Source: Acidimicrobiales bacterium (GTDB lineage Bacteria; Actinomycetota; Acidimicrobiia; Acidimicrobiales; JACCXE01). From it: a stretch of 64,000 nt of DNA. Where the stretch lies: NCBI GenBank assembly GCA_035546775.1, contig DASZWD010000061.1:1-64000 (forward strand). The letters are read 5' to 3'. Position 1 is the stretch's first letter. The number at the start of each line of letters is the position of its first letter. The notes beneath the pieces were generated by a model that had not been told where the DNA came from, ran no database searches, and saw only the letters and a list, made by a program, of their open reading frames with translations. Positions 1 through 8,955 of this stretch are shown here, piece after piece. Both the position numbers and the translations under genes were made by a program.

Positions 1-1872
1 GTGACGGATACCGCGTCGAAAGACGTGCAAGAGCTCGACCATGTGGTCATCCGGTTCGCCGGCGACTCCGGTGACGGGATGCAGCTCACCGGCGACCGGT
101 TCACCAGCGCCTCGGCGCTGTTCGGCAACGACCTGTCGACCTTGCCCGACTTCCCAGCAGAGATCAGAGCGCCCGCCGGAACCCTGGCGGGCGTTTCTGC
201 GTTCCAGGTCAACATTTCGGACCACGACATCCTCACCCCGGGCGACTTCCCGTCGGTGCTGATCGCCATGAACCCCGCGGCGCTCAAGGCCAACATCGCC
301 GACGTGCCCCGCGGCGGCACGCTCATCGTCAACAGCGACGCCTTCGAAGAGCGCAACCTGAAAAAAGCGGGCTATCCCGCCAACCCGCTGACCGACGGCA
401 CTCTCGACGCCTTCACCGTGTTCGAAGTCCCGATGACGTCGCTCACGATTGAATCGGTCAAGGAACTCGGCGTGAAGCCGCGCGACGCCGAGCGATCGAA
501 GAACTTCTTCGCCCTCGGCGTCGTCAGCTGGCTCTACACGCGGCCCATCGAGAGCACGACGAAGTGGATCGAGGAGCGCTTCGCCAAGAACGAGATGGTG
601 AAGCAGTCGAACCTGGCCGCGTTCAAGGCGGGGTACAACTTCGGCGAGACCGCCGAGCTCTTCGCGTCGAGCTATGAGATCAAGCCAACGACGTTCGACC
701 CCGGCGAGTACACCAACGTCAGCGGCAACACCGCGCTGGCGTGGGGCCTCGTCGCCGCGTCGCAGCTGGCCAAGTTGCCCTTGTTTCTCGGTTCGTATCC
801 GATCACGCCCGCGTCCGACATCCTCCACGAGCTGTCGAAGCACAAGAACTTCGGCGTGCGCACCATGCAGGCCGAAGACGAGATCGCCGGCATCTCGGCC
901 GCCATCGGTGCGGCGTTCGGCGGCCACCTCGGCATCACCACCACGTCGGGCCCCGGCGTCGACCTCAAATCCGAGGCGATGGGTCTGGCGGTGTCGCTCG
1001 AGTTGCCGCTGATCATCGTCGACATCCAGCGCGGCGGCCCGTCGACGGGTCTGCCGACCAAGACCGAACAGTCTGACCTCATGCTCGCCATGTACGGCCG
1101 CCACGGCGAGTCGCCGATGCCGATCATCGCCGCCAAGACGCCGTCGCACTGTTTCGAGACCGCCATCGAAGCGGCGCGCATCGCCCTCAAGTACCGCACG
1201 CCGGTGTTGCTGCTCTCCGACGGCTACATCGCCAACGGCGCCGAGCCGTGGAAGCTGCCCGACGTCTCGACCCTGCCCGACATCTCGGTCGCGTTCGCCA
1301 CGGAGCCGAACCACGAGGACGCCGAGGGCAACCCCGAGTTCTGGCCCTACCTGCGCGACGACAACCTGGCGCGGCCGTGGGCCGTCCCCGGTACGCCCGG
1401 CCTCGAGCACCGCATCGGCGGTCTCGAGAAACAGGACGGCACGGGCAACGTCAACTACGACGGCGTCAACCACGAGCGCATGACGCGCTTGCGCGCCGCC
1501 AAGGTCGCCGGCATCGCCGAGGACATCCCCGACGTCGAAGTGGACGACGACGGCGGCAGCGACATCCTCGTCGTCGGGTGGGGGTCGACCTTCGGTGCCA
1601 TCGGCGCGGCGGTACGCCGCGTGCGCGCGCGCGGGCTGAAGGCGAGCCACGCGCACCTCGTCCACCTCTTCCCGTTCCCGAAAAATCTGGGCGACGTGCT
1701 GCACCGCTACAAGAAGGTTCTCGTGCCCGAGATGAACATGGGCCAGCTGTCGCGGCTGCTGCGCGCCGAGTTCCTCGTTGACGCCCAGTCGCTCAACAAG
1801 ATCCAGGGTCTGCCGTTCAAGGCCTCCGAAATCGAAGCCGCCATGCTCACGCTGTTGGAGGGTGCGAAGTGA
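1..1872 (+). CDS. korA: 2-oxoglutarate:ferredoxin oxidoreductase, alpha (gamma-alpha fused) subunit
   Basis: This subunit works with KorB to decarboxylate 2-oxoglutarate to succinyl-CoA and pass electrons to ferredoxin, an alternative to the lipoate-dependent dehydrogenase. The 623-residue protein starts with a gamma domain (RFAGDSGDGMQLTG near residue 18). A pyrimidine-binding alpha domain follows (GSYPITPASD near 266, TTTSGPGVDLKSEAMGL near 312, QRGGPSTGLPTKTEQSD near 345), then a C-terminal domain with WGSTFGAIGAA. Fused gamma-alpha subunits of this length are typical of the actinobacterial KorAB type. The GTG start is the first base of the window, so its upstream signals cannot be seen and a longer start cannot be excluded. 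The stop overlaps the korB start (GTGA). The 2-oxoglutarate specificity comes from family resemblance; other 2-oxoacids are possible. Confidence 0.93.
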   Translation: MTDTASKDVQELDHVVIRFAGDSGDGMQLTGDRFTSASALFGNDLSTLPDFPAEIRAPAGTLAGVSAFQVNISDHDILTPGDFPSVLIAMNPAALKANIADVPRGGTLIVNSDAFEERNLKKAGYPANPLTDGTLDAFTVFEVPMTSLTIESVKELGVKPRDAERSKNFFALGVVSWLYTRPIESTTKWIEERFAKNEMVKQSNLAAFKAGYNFGETAELFASSYEIKPTTFDPGEYTNVSGNTALAWGLVAASQLAKLPLFLGSYPITPASDILHELSKHKNFGVRTMQAEDEIAGISAAIGAAFGGHLGITTTSGPGVDLKSEAMGLAVSLELPLIIVDIQRGGPSTGLPTKTEQSDLMLAMYGRHGESPMPIIAAKTPSHCFETAIEAARIALKYRTPVLLLSDGYIANGAEPWKLPDVSTLPDISVAFATEPNHEDAEGNPEFWPYLRDDNLARPWAVPGTPGLEHRIGGLEKQDGTGNVNYDGVNHERMTRLRAAKVAGIAEDIPDVEVDDDGGSDILVVGWGSTFGAIGAAVRRVRARGLKASHAHLVHLFPFPKNLGDVLHRYKKVLVPEMNMGQLSRLLRAEFLVDAQSLNKIQGLPFKASEIEAAMLTLLEGAK

Positions 1873-2891
1873 CCACCGTGGATGTCCCGATCACGTCACG
1901 CAAGGACTGGATGTCGGACCAGGAGGTCCGCTGGTGTCCGGGGTGCGGCGACTACTCGATCCTTGCTGCCGTCCAGCTGCTCATGCCCGACCTCGGCGTG
2001 CGCCGGGAGAACACAGTGTTCATCTCGGGCATCGGTTGTGCGGCGCGCTTCCCGTACTACATGAACACCTACGGCATGCACGGCATCCACGGCCGGGCGC
2101 CGGCGCTGGCGACGGGCCTCGCGGTGGCCCGCCCCGACCTCGACGTGTGGGTGATCTGTGGCGACGGCGACGCGCTGTCGATTGGGGGCAACCACCTCAT
2201 CCACGCGCTGCGCCGCAACGTCAACGTGACGATCCTCATGTTCAACAACCAGATCTACGGCTTGACGAAGGGGCAGTACTCACCGACCTCGGAGGTCGGC
2301 AAGGTCACGAAGTCGACGCCGTTCGGCTCGGTCGACCAGCCGTTCAACCCGATCTCGCTGGCGCTCGGTGCCGAGGCCACCTTCGTGGCCCGCACCCACG
2401 ACATGGACCGCGCCCACATGGTCGAGACGTTCAAGCGGGCCCACGACCACAAGGGGGCGTCGTTCGTCGAGGTGTACCAGAACTGCAACGTCTTCAACGA
2501 CGGCGCCTTCGAAGGGATCACGTCGAAGGAGAACCGCAGCGACAATCTCATCCCGCTGGTGCACGGCGAGAAGATCATCTTCGGTTCCAACATGGACAAG
2601 TGCGTTGCGCCCGACGCTCAGGGCCACTTCCAGGTCGTGAACGTCGCCGACGTCGACGAGAGCCGCATCGTCGTGCACGACGAGACGCTCGAGCGTCCGG
2701 GTCACGCGTTCTCCCTCGGCCGGCTGGCACGGGGCCCGCACGAGCCGACGCCGATCGGCGTGTTCCGCGCCGTCGAGCGCCCGAACTACGGCCAGCTCGT
2801 CGGCGACCAGCTCGTGGCGGCCCAGGAACAGCGCGGCGCCGGTGATCTCGCGGCGTTGCTGCGCTCGGGCTCGACCTGGACGGTCGACTAA
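1869..2891 (+). CDS. korB: 2-oxoglutarate:ferredoxin oxidoreductase, beta subunit
   Basis: This is the thiamine-diphosphate-binding partner of KorA. Near the N-terminus is CPGCGDYSILAAVQ. The TPP/magnesium region is ICGDGDALSIGGNHLIHALRRN (shown here as ICGDGDALSIGG plus the following helix) near residue 97, and MFNNQIYGLTKGQYSPTSE follows. The length of 340 residues is normal for stand-alone KorB, and no extra iron-sulfur domain is present. The GTG start at 1869 overlaps the korA stop by four bases, which implies translational coupling. At the 3' end the TAA shares the tetranucleotide CTAA with the stop of the convergent gene at 2888. Confidence 0.94.
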   Translation: MTTVDVPITSRKDWMSDQEVRWCPGCGDYSILAAVQLLMPDLGVRRENTVFISGIGCAARFPYYMNTYGMHGIHGRAPALATGLAVARPDLDVWVICGDGDALSIGGNHLIHALRRNVNVTILMFNNQIYGLTKGQYSPTSEVGKVTKSTPFGSVDQPFNPISLALGAEATFVARTHDMDRAHMVETFKRAHDHKGASFVEVYQNCNVFNDGAFEGITSKENRSDNLIPLVHGEKIIFGSNMDKCVAPDAQGHFQVVNVADVDESRIVVHDETLERPGHAFSLGRLARGPHEPTPIGVFRAVERPNYGQLVGDQLVAAQEQRGAGDLAALLRSGSTWTVD

Positions 2892-3895
2892 CGCGCCGCC
2901 CGGAACCGGCGCACGCCCACTGACGCCGCGACGGCGACAGCAAGGAGTGCGAAGCCGATCATCACCGGCAACGCCATCGAACCTCGGCCGGCCGGTCGTC
3001 GGCTGACGACGATCGCGAACGACTCCACCTTGGGCTTGCCGGTGGCGTCGGTGCCGGTGAGCACGACGTGGTGCGTTCCGACTTCGGCGTCGACGGGCAC
3101 CCAGGCTGCGGTCTTAACGCGGCCTCTCGCGTCGGCGGTCACGCTGCCGATCCGATGCGGCGTCGAGTGGAACTCGATGACCACCTCGGTGCCGGGAAGG
3201 AAACCGGAGGCGTCGATCGTGATCTCGCCGCCCGGCGACGCTGACGATTCACCGATGCCATCGCCAGGCGTGACTTCGGGCTCGGTCGTCGTTGTCGCAG
3301 GCGGCGGCGCGACCGTCGTCGGCTCGGGTTCCACGGTGGTCGACGTCGAGGTCGACGTCGTCGGGGCGGGCGTGCCGCAGTCGGGCGCAGTCGCGCACAG
3401 ATCGAACACCGAGCCGGTGATCTCGCCGTAGGCGTGCCATGGCCCGTTGGTCACGGTTCCGGCGTCAACCCCGGCGATGTGCGTGGCGTAGCCGCAGGCG
3501 AACGACACCCGGTAGGCGCCCGGGTCCAACGCCCCCCAGCCACCGGTGGCGCCCACCGTGAGGTAGCCCTGCCATGGTTCCGTGCCGCTGACATCGAGGA
3601 ATGAGCCGTCCTGCTCCTGGATGAACGGGAGCCAGCCGTCGCTGTCCAATGTCGGGGCGGGTTCGTCGGCCGAGGCCACTTGGTAGACGATGTTGGGTCC
3701 GACGTTGACCAGTGTCGGGTCCGCGTTCTCCGGGACGGCGGGACACGTGTCAGGACTCGAGGCTTGCAGTTCGGTCCCGTTCGCACCCGAGGTAGGGGAG
3801 ATGGCGACGGACAGTGGCGTCGCCTGCGCTCCGACGACGAAGATCAAGCTCGCGACGAGAGCGCCGCTAAGTACGACGCTGAAGCGTTTGAACAT
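2888..3895 (-). CDS. secreted, membrane-anchored Ig-like protein of unknown function
   Basis: The function is not recognised. The 335-residue protein has a clear signal peptide (MFKRFSVVLSGALVASL..., likely cut after GAQA near residue 25). An extracytoplasmic domain with several cysteines follows, then a Thr/Pro-rich linker (TSTSTSTTVEPEPTTVAPPP) near residues 178-205. After the linker comes a beta-rich domain resembling an Ig-like fold (GGEITIDASGFLPGTEVVI). A final hydrophobic helix (residues about 307-325) ends in the basic tail RRFRAAR. It therefore looks anchored at its C-terminus with its bulk outside the cell. AAGGAA lies seven bases before the ATG (3903-3908), so this start uses a Shine-Dalgarno sequence, unlike most operon heads here. 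It converges on korB with a four-base overlap. Confidence 0.75.
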   Translation of the reverse strand: MFKRFSVVLSGALVASLIFVVGAQATPLSVAISPTSGANGTELQASSPDTCPAVPENADPTLVNVGPNIVYQVASADEPAPTLDSDGWLPFIQEQDGSFLDVSGTEPWQGYLTVGATGGWGALDPGAYRVSFACGYATHIAGVDAGTVTNGPWHAYGEITGSVFDLCATAPDCGTPAPTTSTSTSTTVEPEPTTVAPPPATTTTEPEVTPGDGIGESSASPGGEITIDASGFLPGTEVVIEFHSTPHRIGSVTADARGRVKTAAWVPVDAEVGTHHVVLTGTDATGKPKVESFAIVVSRRPAGRGSMALPVMIGFALLAVAVAASVGVRRFRAAR

Positions 3896-4049
3896 TCCGT
3901 TGTTCCTTGACTCACGCCCCTAAGCCGCCTGGGCACGACACCCATCGTCAGGTCTGCACGAGAGTTGAGCAAATGTTGGGAAATACTTGGTCGCCCGTTG
4001 ACACTCTGTGGCCACCAGTCCCGGTGCGCCGAACTCTGGCGACGGCGTT

Positions 4050-4055
4050 TACGCT
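4050..4055 (+). promoter_or_regulatory. putative -10 hexamer TACGCT of the acyl-CoA mutase gene
   Basis: TACGCT ends six bases before the ATG at 4062. There is no Shine-Dalgarno sequence, so the mRNA would begin at or next to the start codon. The same layout recurs at most operon heads in the window. Confidence 0.6.
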
Positions 4056-4061
4056 GGCAGC

Positions 4062-5642
4062 ATGGCTGATGACGCGCGGCGGACGGACTCCGGCATAGAG
4101 ATCAAGCCCTTCTACGGGCCTGACGACCTGGCGAACTGGGACGCGGCGAGCAAGGTCGGTTCGCCGGGCAAATACCCCTACACCCGCGGCATCCGCGAGT
4201 CGTTGTACCGGGCGCGTACGTGGACGATCCGTCCGTACTCGGGCTTCGGCACGGCCGAGGCGACCAACGAGCGCTGGAAGCTGCTGCTGGCCAACGGCTC
4301 GATGGGCCTGTCGTGCGCCTTCGACCTGCCGACGCAGATGGGCTACGACTCCGACAACCCGCGCGCCGAAGGCGAAGTCGGCAAGGTCGGCGTCGCCATC
4401 GACTCGATCGACGACATGCGGGTGCTGCTCGACGGGATGCCGCTCGACAAGATCTCGACGTCGATGACCATCAACTCGACGGCGTCGATCCTCCTGCTGC
4501 TCTACCAACTCGTCGCCGAGGAGCAGGGCGTGCCGGGCGACAAGCTCAACGGCACCATCCAGAACGACATCTTGAAGGAGTACGTGGCCCGCGGCACCTA
4601 CGTGTTCCCGCCGCGCCCGTCCATGCGGGTCATCACCGACATCTTCAGCTACTGCAAGGAGAACATCCCGCAGTGGAACACGATCTCGATCTCGGGCTAC
4701 CACATCCGTGAAGCCGGCTCGACGGCCGTGCAGGAGATCGCGTTCACCATCGCCAACGGCATCGCGTATGTCGAAGCGGCGATCGCGTCGGGGATGGACG
4801 TCGACGACTTTGCCCCGAACCTGTCGTTCTTCTGGAACGCCCACAACAACTTCTTCGAAGAGGTCGCCAAGTTCCGCGCCGCGCGCCGCATGTGGGCGCG
4901 CATCATGACGGAGCGCTTCGGCGCCAAGAACGAGAAGTCCAAGCTGCTGCGGTTCCACACCCAGACCGGCGGCTCGACGCTGACCGCCCAGCAGCCGGAG
5001 AACAACATCATGCGCGTCACGCTCCAGGCGCTCGCGGCGGTGATGGGCGGCACGCAGTCGCTGCACACCAACGGCTTCGACGAAGCGCTCGGTCTGCCCA
5101 CGGCGCGCGCCGCCACCCTGGCGCTGCGCACCCAGCAGATCATCGCCAACGAGGTCGGCGTGGTCGACGCCACCGACCCGCTCGGCGGTTCGTGGCTCGT
5201 CGAGAGCCTGACCGACGAGGTCGAAGCGGCGGCGATGGCCTACATCGACAAGATCGACGGCATGGGCGGCGCCGTCGCCGCCATCGAGGCCGGCTTCATG
5301 CAGGACGAGATCGAGCAGGCGGCCTACGCCTACACCAAGGCGATCGACGCCGGCGACAAGGTGATCGTGGGCGTCAACAAGTTCCAGACCGAAGAGGTCG
5401 AGCCACCCGAAGTGTTCCCGATCGACCCGGCGATGCAGCAGGCGCAGATCGATCGCGTCCGCAACACGCGCGCCACGCGCAATCAGGCCGAGGTCGACGC
5501 CGCGCTGGCCGACGTCGAGGCGGCGGCGCGGGGCACCCAGAACCTGCTGGTGCCGATGAAGGTGGCGCTCAAGGCGCGGGCGACGCTCGGCGAGGTCAGC
5601 GACACGCTGCGGGGTGTCTTCGGGGTACACCAACCGCGTTGA
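4062..5642 (+). CDS. methylmalonyl-CoA mutase-family protein, large (substrate-binding) subunit
   Basis: This is a B12-dependent acyl-CoA mutase subunit, which rearranges the carbon skeleton of a branched or dicarboxylic acyl-CoA. From ATG 4062 the protein has 526 residues. Family motifs are [16 protein letters not shown] (near 57), [15 protein letters not shown] (near 88), [20 protein letters not shown] (near 305) and [19 protein letters not shown]. The tyrosine of RPY and the arginine of LRFH match positions that bind the substrate carboxylate in methylmalonyl-CoA mutases, which favours methylmalonyl-CoA. I cannot exclude ethylmalonyl- or isobutyryl-CoA. The cobalamin-binding domain (DxHxxG) is absent, so a separate small subunit must exist elsewhere. 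In-frame codons run upstream to 4008, but ATG 4062 is preferred because of the hexamer at 4050. The stop overlaps the lpdA start (TTGA). Confidence 0.88.
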   Translation: MADDARRTDSGIEIKPFYGPDDLANWDAASKVGSPGKYPYTRGIRESLYRARTWTIRPYSGFGTAEATNERWKLLLANGSMGLSCAFDLPTQMGYDSDNPRAEGEVGKVGVAIDSIDDMRVLLDGMPLDKISTSMTINSTASILLLLYQLVAEEQGVPGDKLNGTIQNDILKEYVARGTYVFPPRPSMRVITDIFSYCKENIPQWNTISISGYHIREAGSTAVQEIAFTIANGIAYVEAAIASGMDVDDFAPNLSFFWNAHNNFFEEVAKFRAARRMWARIMTERFGAKNEKSKLLRFHTQTGGSTLTAQQPENNIMRVTLQALAAVMGGTQSLHTNGFDEALGLPTARAATLALRTQQIIANEVGVVDATDPLGGSWLVESLTDEVEAAAMAYIDKIDGMGGAVAAIEAGFMQDEIEQAAYAYTKAIDAGDKVIVGVNKFQTEEVEPPEVFPIDPAMQQAQIDRVRNTRATRNQAEVDAALADVEAAARGTQNLLVPMKVALKARATLGEVSDTLRGVFGVHQPR

Positions 5643-7000
5643 CGACCAAGTTCGTCATCATCGGCGGCGGGCCGGCGGGGGTGCAGGCGGCCACGTGGGC
5701 GGCGCGCCTCGGCGCCGAGGTCACGCTCATCGAGCGCGACGTCGTCGGCGGCGCGGCGAACCTGTGGGACTGCATCCCGTCCAAGGCGATGATCGCCACC
5801 GGCGGCTTCATGACCGAAGCCGGGCGCGCCGACGGCATGGGACTCCAGCCGCTCGACGCCAAGCCCGACCTCGCCGCGCTCGAGGAGCGTGTGGGTCGCA
5901 TCACTGCACACCTCAACCGCACGAACACCGTGCTGCTCGAGAGCCAGGGCATCCGCCTCATCAACGGCACGGCCAAGCTGACGGGCGCGCACTGCGTCGC
6001 CGTCGACAGCGACGCCGGCCACGAAGAACTCGAGGCCGATGCCATCCTGATCTCGACCGGGAGCCGGCCGCGCCTGCCCGAGTGGGCGCCGATCGACGGC
6101 GAGCGCGTGCTGACGACGCGCCAGGCATACCCGCCCAAGGAGTTGCCGTCGCACCTCATCGTCGTCGGCTCGGGCGTGACCGGCGTGGAGTTCGTGCACA
6201 TGTTCCGGTCCTTCGGCTCCAAGGTGACGCTGCTGGTGTCGCGCCAGCAGGTGCTGCCGGGCAAGGACGCCGAAGTGGCGGCCGCCCTCGAAGACGACTT
6301 CCTCAAGACCGGCGTCGTGCTGCTCAAGGGCGCGCGCGCCAGCGCCATCAGCCGCGAGAGCGACGAGGTCACCGTCACGTGCGAGGACGGCCGCATCGTG
6401 AAGGGTTCACACGTCGTGCTCGCTATCGGCTCGCTCCCGAACTCCGAAGGCCTCGGCCTCGAGGAGGCCGGCGTGCACGTCGACGCCAACGGCTACGTCC
6501 CGGTCAACCAGCACTGCGTCACCAACCTCGGCCACGTCTACGCCGCCGGCGACGTGTCGGGCCGGCTGCCGCTGGCGTCGGTGGCGTCGATGCAGGGCCG
6601 CAAGGTGGCCGAGCACGTGATGGGCCTGCACACGCGCGAGCACCGCCACCTCGACTACGACAAGGCGGCGTCGGCCATCTTCACCGAACCCGAGATCGCC
6701 GACGTCGGCCTCGCCGAAGCCGAGGCGTTCGCCATCGGTCGCAAGCTGCGCGTCACCAAGGTGCCCTTCGCCGCCAACGCCCGGGCGTTGATCGACGGCG
6801 ACCCGCGGGGCTTCGTCAAGATCCTGAGCGACCCGGCGACGGGCGTCGTACTCGGCGGCTCGATCGTCGGGCGGGGCGCAGCGGAGTTGATCTCGGTCAT
6901 CGCGCTGGCGGTGACGGCCAACCTGAAGGTCACCGACATCGTTGAGTCGTTGCTCGTCCACCCCGCGCTCGCCGAAGCGCTCGCCGACGCTGCTGAGTAG
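5639..7000 (+). CDS. lpdA: flavoprotein NAD(P)H:quinone reductase, LpdA type
   Basis: This is a pyridine nucleotide-disulfide oxidoreductase family flavoprotein of 453 residues. It has an FAD-binding N-terminus ([15 protein letters not shown]), an NAD(P)-binding motif ([17 protein letters not shown] near 172) and the second FAD motif (VYAAGDVSG near 300). The redox motif reads [13 protein letters not shown] (residues 37-49). The first cysteine of the usual CxxxxC pair is alanine and only Cys45 remains. The mycobacterial LpdA (Rv3303c) group has this feature and reduces quinones rather than lipoamide; quinone reduction here is inferred from that resemblance. The C-terminus has VHPALAEAL in place of the HxHPT catalytic motif. 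The TTG start at 5639 overlaps the mutase stop (TTGA). The 3' end is overlapped by the next gene. Confidence 0.85.
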   Translation: MTTKFVIIGGGPAGVQAATWAARLGAEVTLIERDVVGGAANLWDCIPSKAMIATGGFMTEAGRADGMGLQPLDAKPDLAALEERVGRITAHLNRTNTVLLESQGIRLINGTAKLTGAHCVAVDSDAGHEELEADAILISTGSRPRLPEWAPIDGERVLTTRQAYPPKELPSHLIVVGSGVTGVEFVHMFRSFGSKVTLLVSRQQVLPGKDAEVAAALEDDFLKTGVVLLKGARASAISRESDEVTVTCEDGRIVKGSHVVLAIGSLPNSEGLGLEEAGVHVDANGYVPVNQHCVTNLGHVYAAGDVSGRLPLASVASMQGRKVAEHVMGLHTREHRHLDYDKAASAIFTEPEIADVGLAEAEAFAIGRKLRVTKVPFAANARALIDGDPRGFVKILSDPATGVVLGGSIVGRGAAELISVIALAVTANLKVTDIVESLLVHPALAEALADAAE

Positions 7001-7904
7001 GCGACTCCTCGTCGTCGTCGCCGTGGCGCTGACGGCGACGAGCGCGTGCAGCAAGTCCACGACCCGCCACACCACGACGCGGGTGGCGCCCACCACGTCG
7101 ACGACCGTGCCCGTTTCGGCCGACGCGCCGCTGGTCGTGGCCGCCGGCGACATTGCGTGTCCGCCGAACCTCAAACCGAGCCTCGGCCAGTGCCAGCAGG
7201 AGGCGACGGCCGAGACGGTCGAGTCGCTGCATCCCGCCGCCGTGCTCGCCCTCGGCGACCTCCAGTACGAGTCGGGCGAAGCGCGCAACTTCATGGCGTC
7301 GTACGACGCGTCGTGGGGCCGGTTCAAGAGCATCACGCATCCGGCGCCGGGCAATCACGACTGGTCGACGCCCAACCTCGCCGGCTACCGCCAGTACTGG
7401 GGCCTGAAGGCGGCGTCGCCCTGGTATTCGTTCGACGTCGGCGCGTGGCACCTCATCGCTCTCGACTCCGACTGCCGCAGCGTCGGCGGGTGCCAGGCGG
7501 GGTCGGTGGAGGAGCAGTGGCTCAAGGCGGACCTCGCGGCCCATCCGGCGCGCTGCATCCTCGCCTACTGGCATCACCCGCGCTGGTCGTCGGGCATCCA
7601 CGGCAGCGACGACGGTTACGACGACTTCTGGAAGGACCTGTCAGCGGCGGGTGCCGACGTCGTGCTCGTCGGCCACGACCACCACTACGAGCGCTTCGGG
7701 CCCGACCGCGGCGTGCGCGAGTTCGTCGTCGGGACCGGCGGGCGCAGCCTCTATCCCACGATCTCCGTCGAGCAGCGCAGCGAGGCGCGCAGTTCGAACA
7801 CTTTCGGCGTGCTCGCCCTGCACCTGGGAGACGGGTCCTACTCGTGGCAGTTCGTGCCGTCGGCGGGCGGCGGCTTCACGGACTCGGGCTCGGCTCGCTG
7901 CTGA
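6942..7904 (+). CDS. calcineurin-like metallophosphoesterase, probable lipoprotein
   Basis: This is a metal-dependent phosphoesterase related to purple acid phosphatases and PhoD-like enzymes; the substrate is unknown. Metal-binding motifs are in order: GDIACP, GDLQYESGE, GNHDW, HHPRWSSG and GHDHHYERFGP. A hydrophobic stretch ([18 protein letters not shown]) ends in a lipobox-like TSAC, so the protein is probably lipid-anchored outside the membrane. A Thr-rich linker follows. The start is uncertain. TTG 6942 is the first available codon and overlaps the end of lpdA by 59 bases, but the signal peptide seems to begin near 6993, where only CTG codons are available; a GTG at 7023 would cut into it. 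It converges on the amidase gene with one base between the stop codons. Confidence 0.8.
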   Translation: MSRCSSTPRSPKRSPTLLSRRLLVVVAVALTATSACSKSTTRHTTTRVAPTTSTTVPVSADAPLVVAAGDIACPPNLKPSLGQCQQEATAETVESLHPAAVLALGDLQYESGEARNFMASYDASWGRFKSITHPAPGNHDWSTPNLAGYRQYWGLKAASPWYSFDVGAWHLIALDSDCRSVGGCQAGSVEEQWLKADLAAHPARCILAYWHHPRWSSGIHGSDDGYDDFWKDLSAAGADVVLVGHDHHYERFGPDRGVREFVVGTGGRSLYPTISVEQRSEARSSNTFGVLALHLGDGSYSWQFVPSAGGGFTDSGSARC

Positions 7905-7905
7905 G

Positions 7906-8955
7906 TTACATGCGGGCGGCCACGGCGTCACGCACTGCCGGTAACGACGCGTAGAACACGCCGCCCGGACAGTCGGTGTCGCCGACGTCGCGGTGGCCGG
8001 CGATGTTGGGGAACGTGCGCTGGTGGCCGTCGATGGGGCTCGTGTAGACGGCGGCGCCGTGCGGGTCGATGCCGTGGGCGTCGGCTTCCCAGGCGAGCAG
8101 GTCCTCGAGCGCGTTCTTCTGCGCCGGCGTCGCGTCCTGGGTGTCGAGCGTGCCCAACAGCGACACGCCGACCGAGCCGGCGTTGTAGCCCTTGGCGTGG
8201 GCGCCGATGACGCCGTAACCGCGCGTGTCCTCACCGGTGATGGTGTCGTTGCCGTCGGCGCCGTGGGAGTTGCGGCCCTTGTAGATCCGGCCGCTGGCGT
8301 CGATGAGGAAGTTGTAACCGATGTCGCCCCAACCGCGGGTTATCGCGTGGAAGTAGTAGATCGCCCGCACGGTCGACGCCGGGTTCGGATCGTTGTTGGC
8401 GGTGTCGGTGTGATGGAGGATCAGCTTGTGCACCGGTTCGAACACCGGCGGCCACGACTCCTTGCCGTTGCTGTAGCGCAGCGACTCGTCGGCGCCCCAC
8501 TGCGCGCGCGACAGGATTGGCGGCCGCGCGGCGTGACCAACCGTCGGCGCCGGCGCCGGTGCCTTGTGCAGCACGTGCTTGATTTTCACCTTCAGCGGAT
8601 CGGCGATGGCGAGCACGTGGAGCTTGGCGATCGGCTGGTTGCTGACGATGCGCAGCCGCGTCGCGCGCGGTGCGACGATGATGGCGCCGAACGTGCGGCC
8701 GTGGTCATTGGCGCCGGGCTCGTCGCGGCCGGCGTCCACCAGACGGCCGTCGGCGAACGCAACGAGCACCCGCGCGTCGCGGTGCCCGACCCAGTACAGC
8801 GCCACGTGGTCAGCGGCGAAGGGAAGGCGCACGGTACGGGCCCGGGCGACGCGCATGACGCGGTCGACGACGCGCAGTCCGGTGTCAGCGCCGGCCGCGG
8901 CCGGAAGGAACGAAAGCGCCGTCGCCAGCGCGACGAACAGCGCGGCCCGCTTCAC
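7906..8955 (-). CDS. secreted N-acetylmuramoyl-L-alanine amidase (PGRP / amidase_2 type)
   Basis: This zinc amidase is expected to cut the bond between muramic acid and the stem peptide of peptidoglycan. From GTG 8955 the protein has 349 residues. It starts with a signal peptide (VKRAALFVALATALSFLPAAAGA) and an N-terminal beta-rich domain (about residues 25-135). The PGRP-type catalytic domain begins at ILSRAQWGADESL. Zinc ligands visible are LILHHTDTA, the histidine of NIAGHRDVG and the cysteine of DTDCPGG. GWGDIGYNFLID and GRIYKGR are family motifs. GTG 8955 overlaps the stop of the upstream M20 gene (GTGA) and sits exactly at the signal peptide, which decides the start. Confidence 0.9.
   Translation of the reverse strand: MKRAALFVALATALSFLPAAAGADTGLRVVDRVMRVARARTVRLPFAADHVALYWVGHRDARVLVAFADGRLVDAGRDEPGANDHGRTFGAIIVAPRATRLRIVSNQPIAKLHVLAIADPLKVKIKHVLHKAPAPAPTVGHAARPPILSRAQWGADESLRYSNGKESWPPVFEPVHKLILHHTDTANNDPNPASTVRAIYYFHAITRGWGDIGYNFLIDASGRIYKGRNSHGADGNDTITGEDTRGYGVIGAHAKGYNAGSVGVSLLGTLDTQDATPAQKNALEDLLAWEADAHGIDPHGAAVYTSPIDGHQRTFPNIAGHRDVGDTDCPGGVFYASLPAVRDAVAARM

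Noticed and set aside
3310-3360. Thr-coding low-complexity stretch (also at 43560-43760) as a possible microsatellite or recombination site
   Set aside because: Both lie in frame in secreted proteins and encode ordinary Thr/Pro wall-spanning linkers; the DNA is not a perfect tandem repeat.
3907-4098. Short open frame before the acyl-CoA mutase gene
   Set aside because: It has no recognisable domain, starts with TTG, overlaps the mutase start region and lacks any ribosome site; it is chance coding in GC-rich DNA.
3948-5633. Long minus-strand open frame (561 codons) opposite the acyl-CoA mutase gene
   Set aside because: Its product is Arg/His/Asp/Val-rich with no domain, as expected for the complement of a GC-rich gene with strong third-position bias. 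The plus strand encodes an unambiguous mutase.
4892-5638. Open frame continuing upstream of lpdA through the mutase gene, suggesting a 702-residue protein
   Set aside because: The added part is Arg/Ala/His-rich out-of-frame translation of the mutase. LpdA homology starts at TTG 5639, which overlaps the mutase stop.
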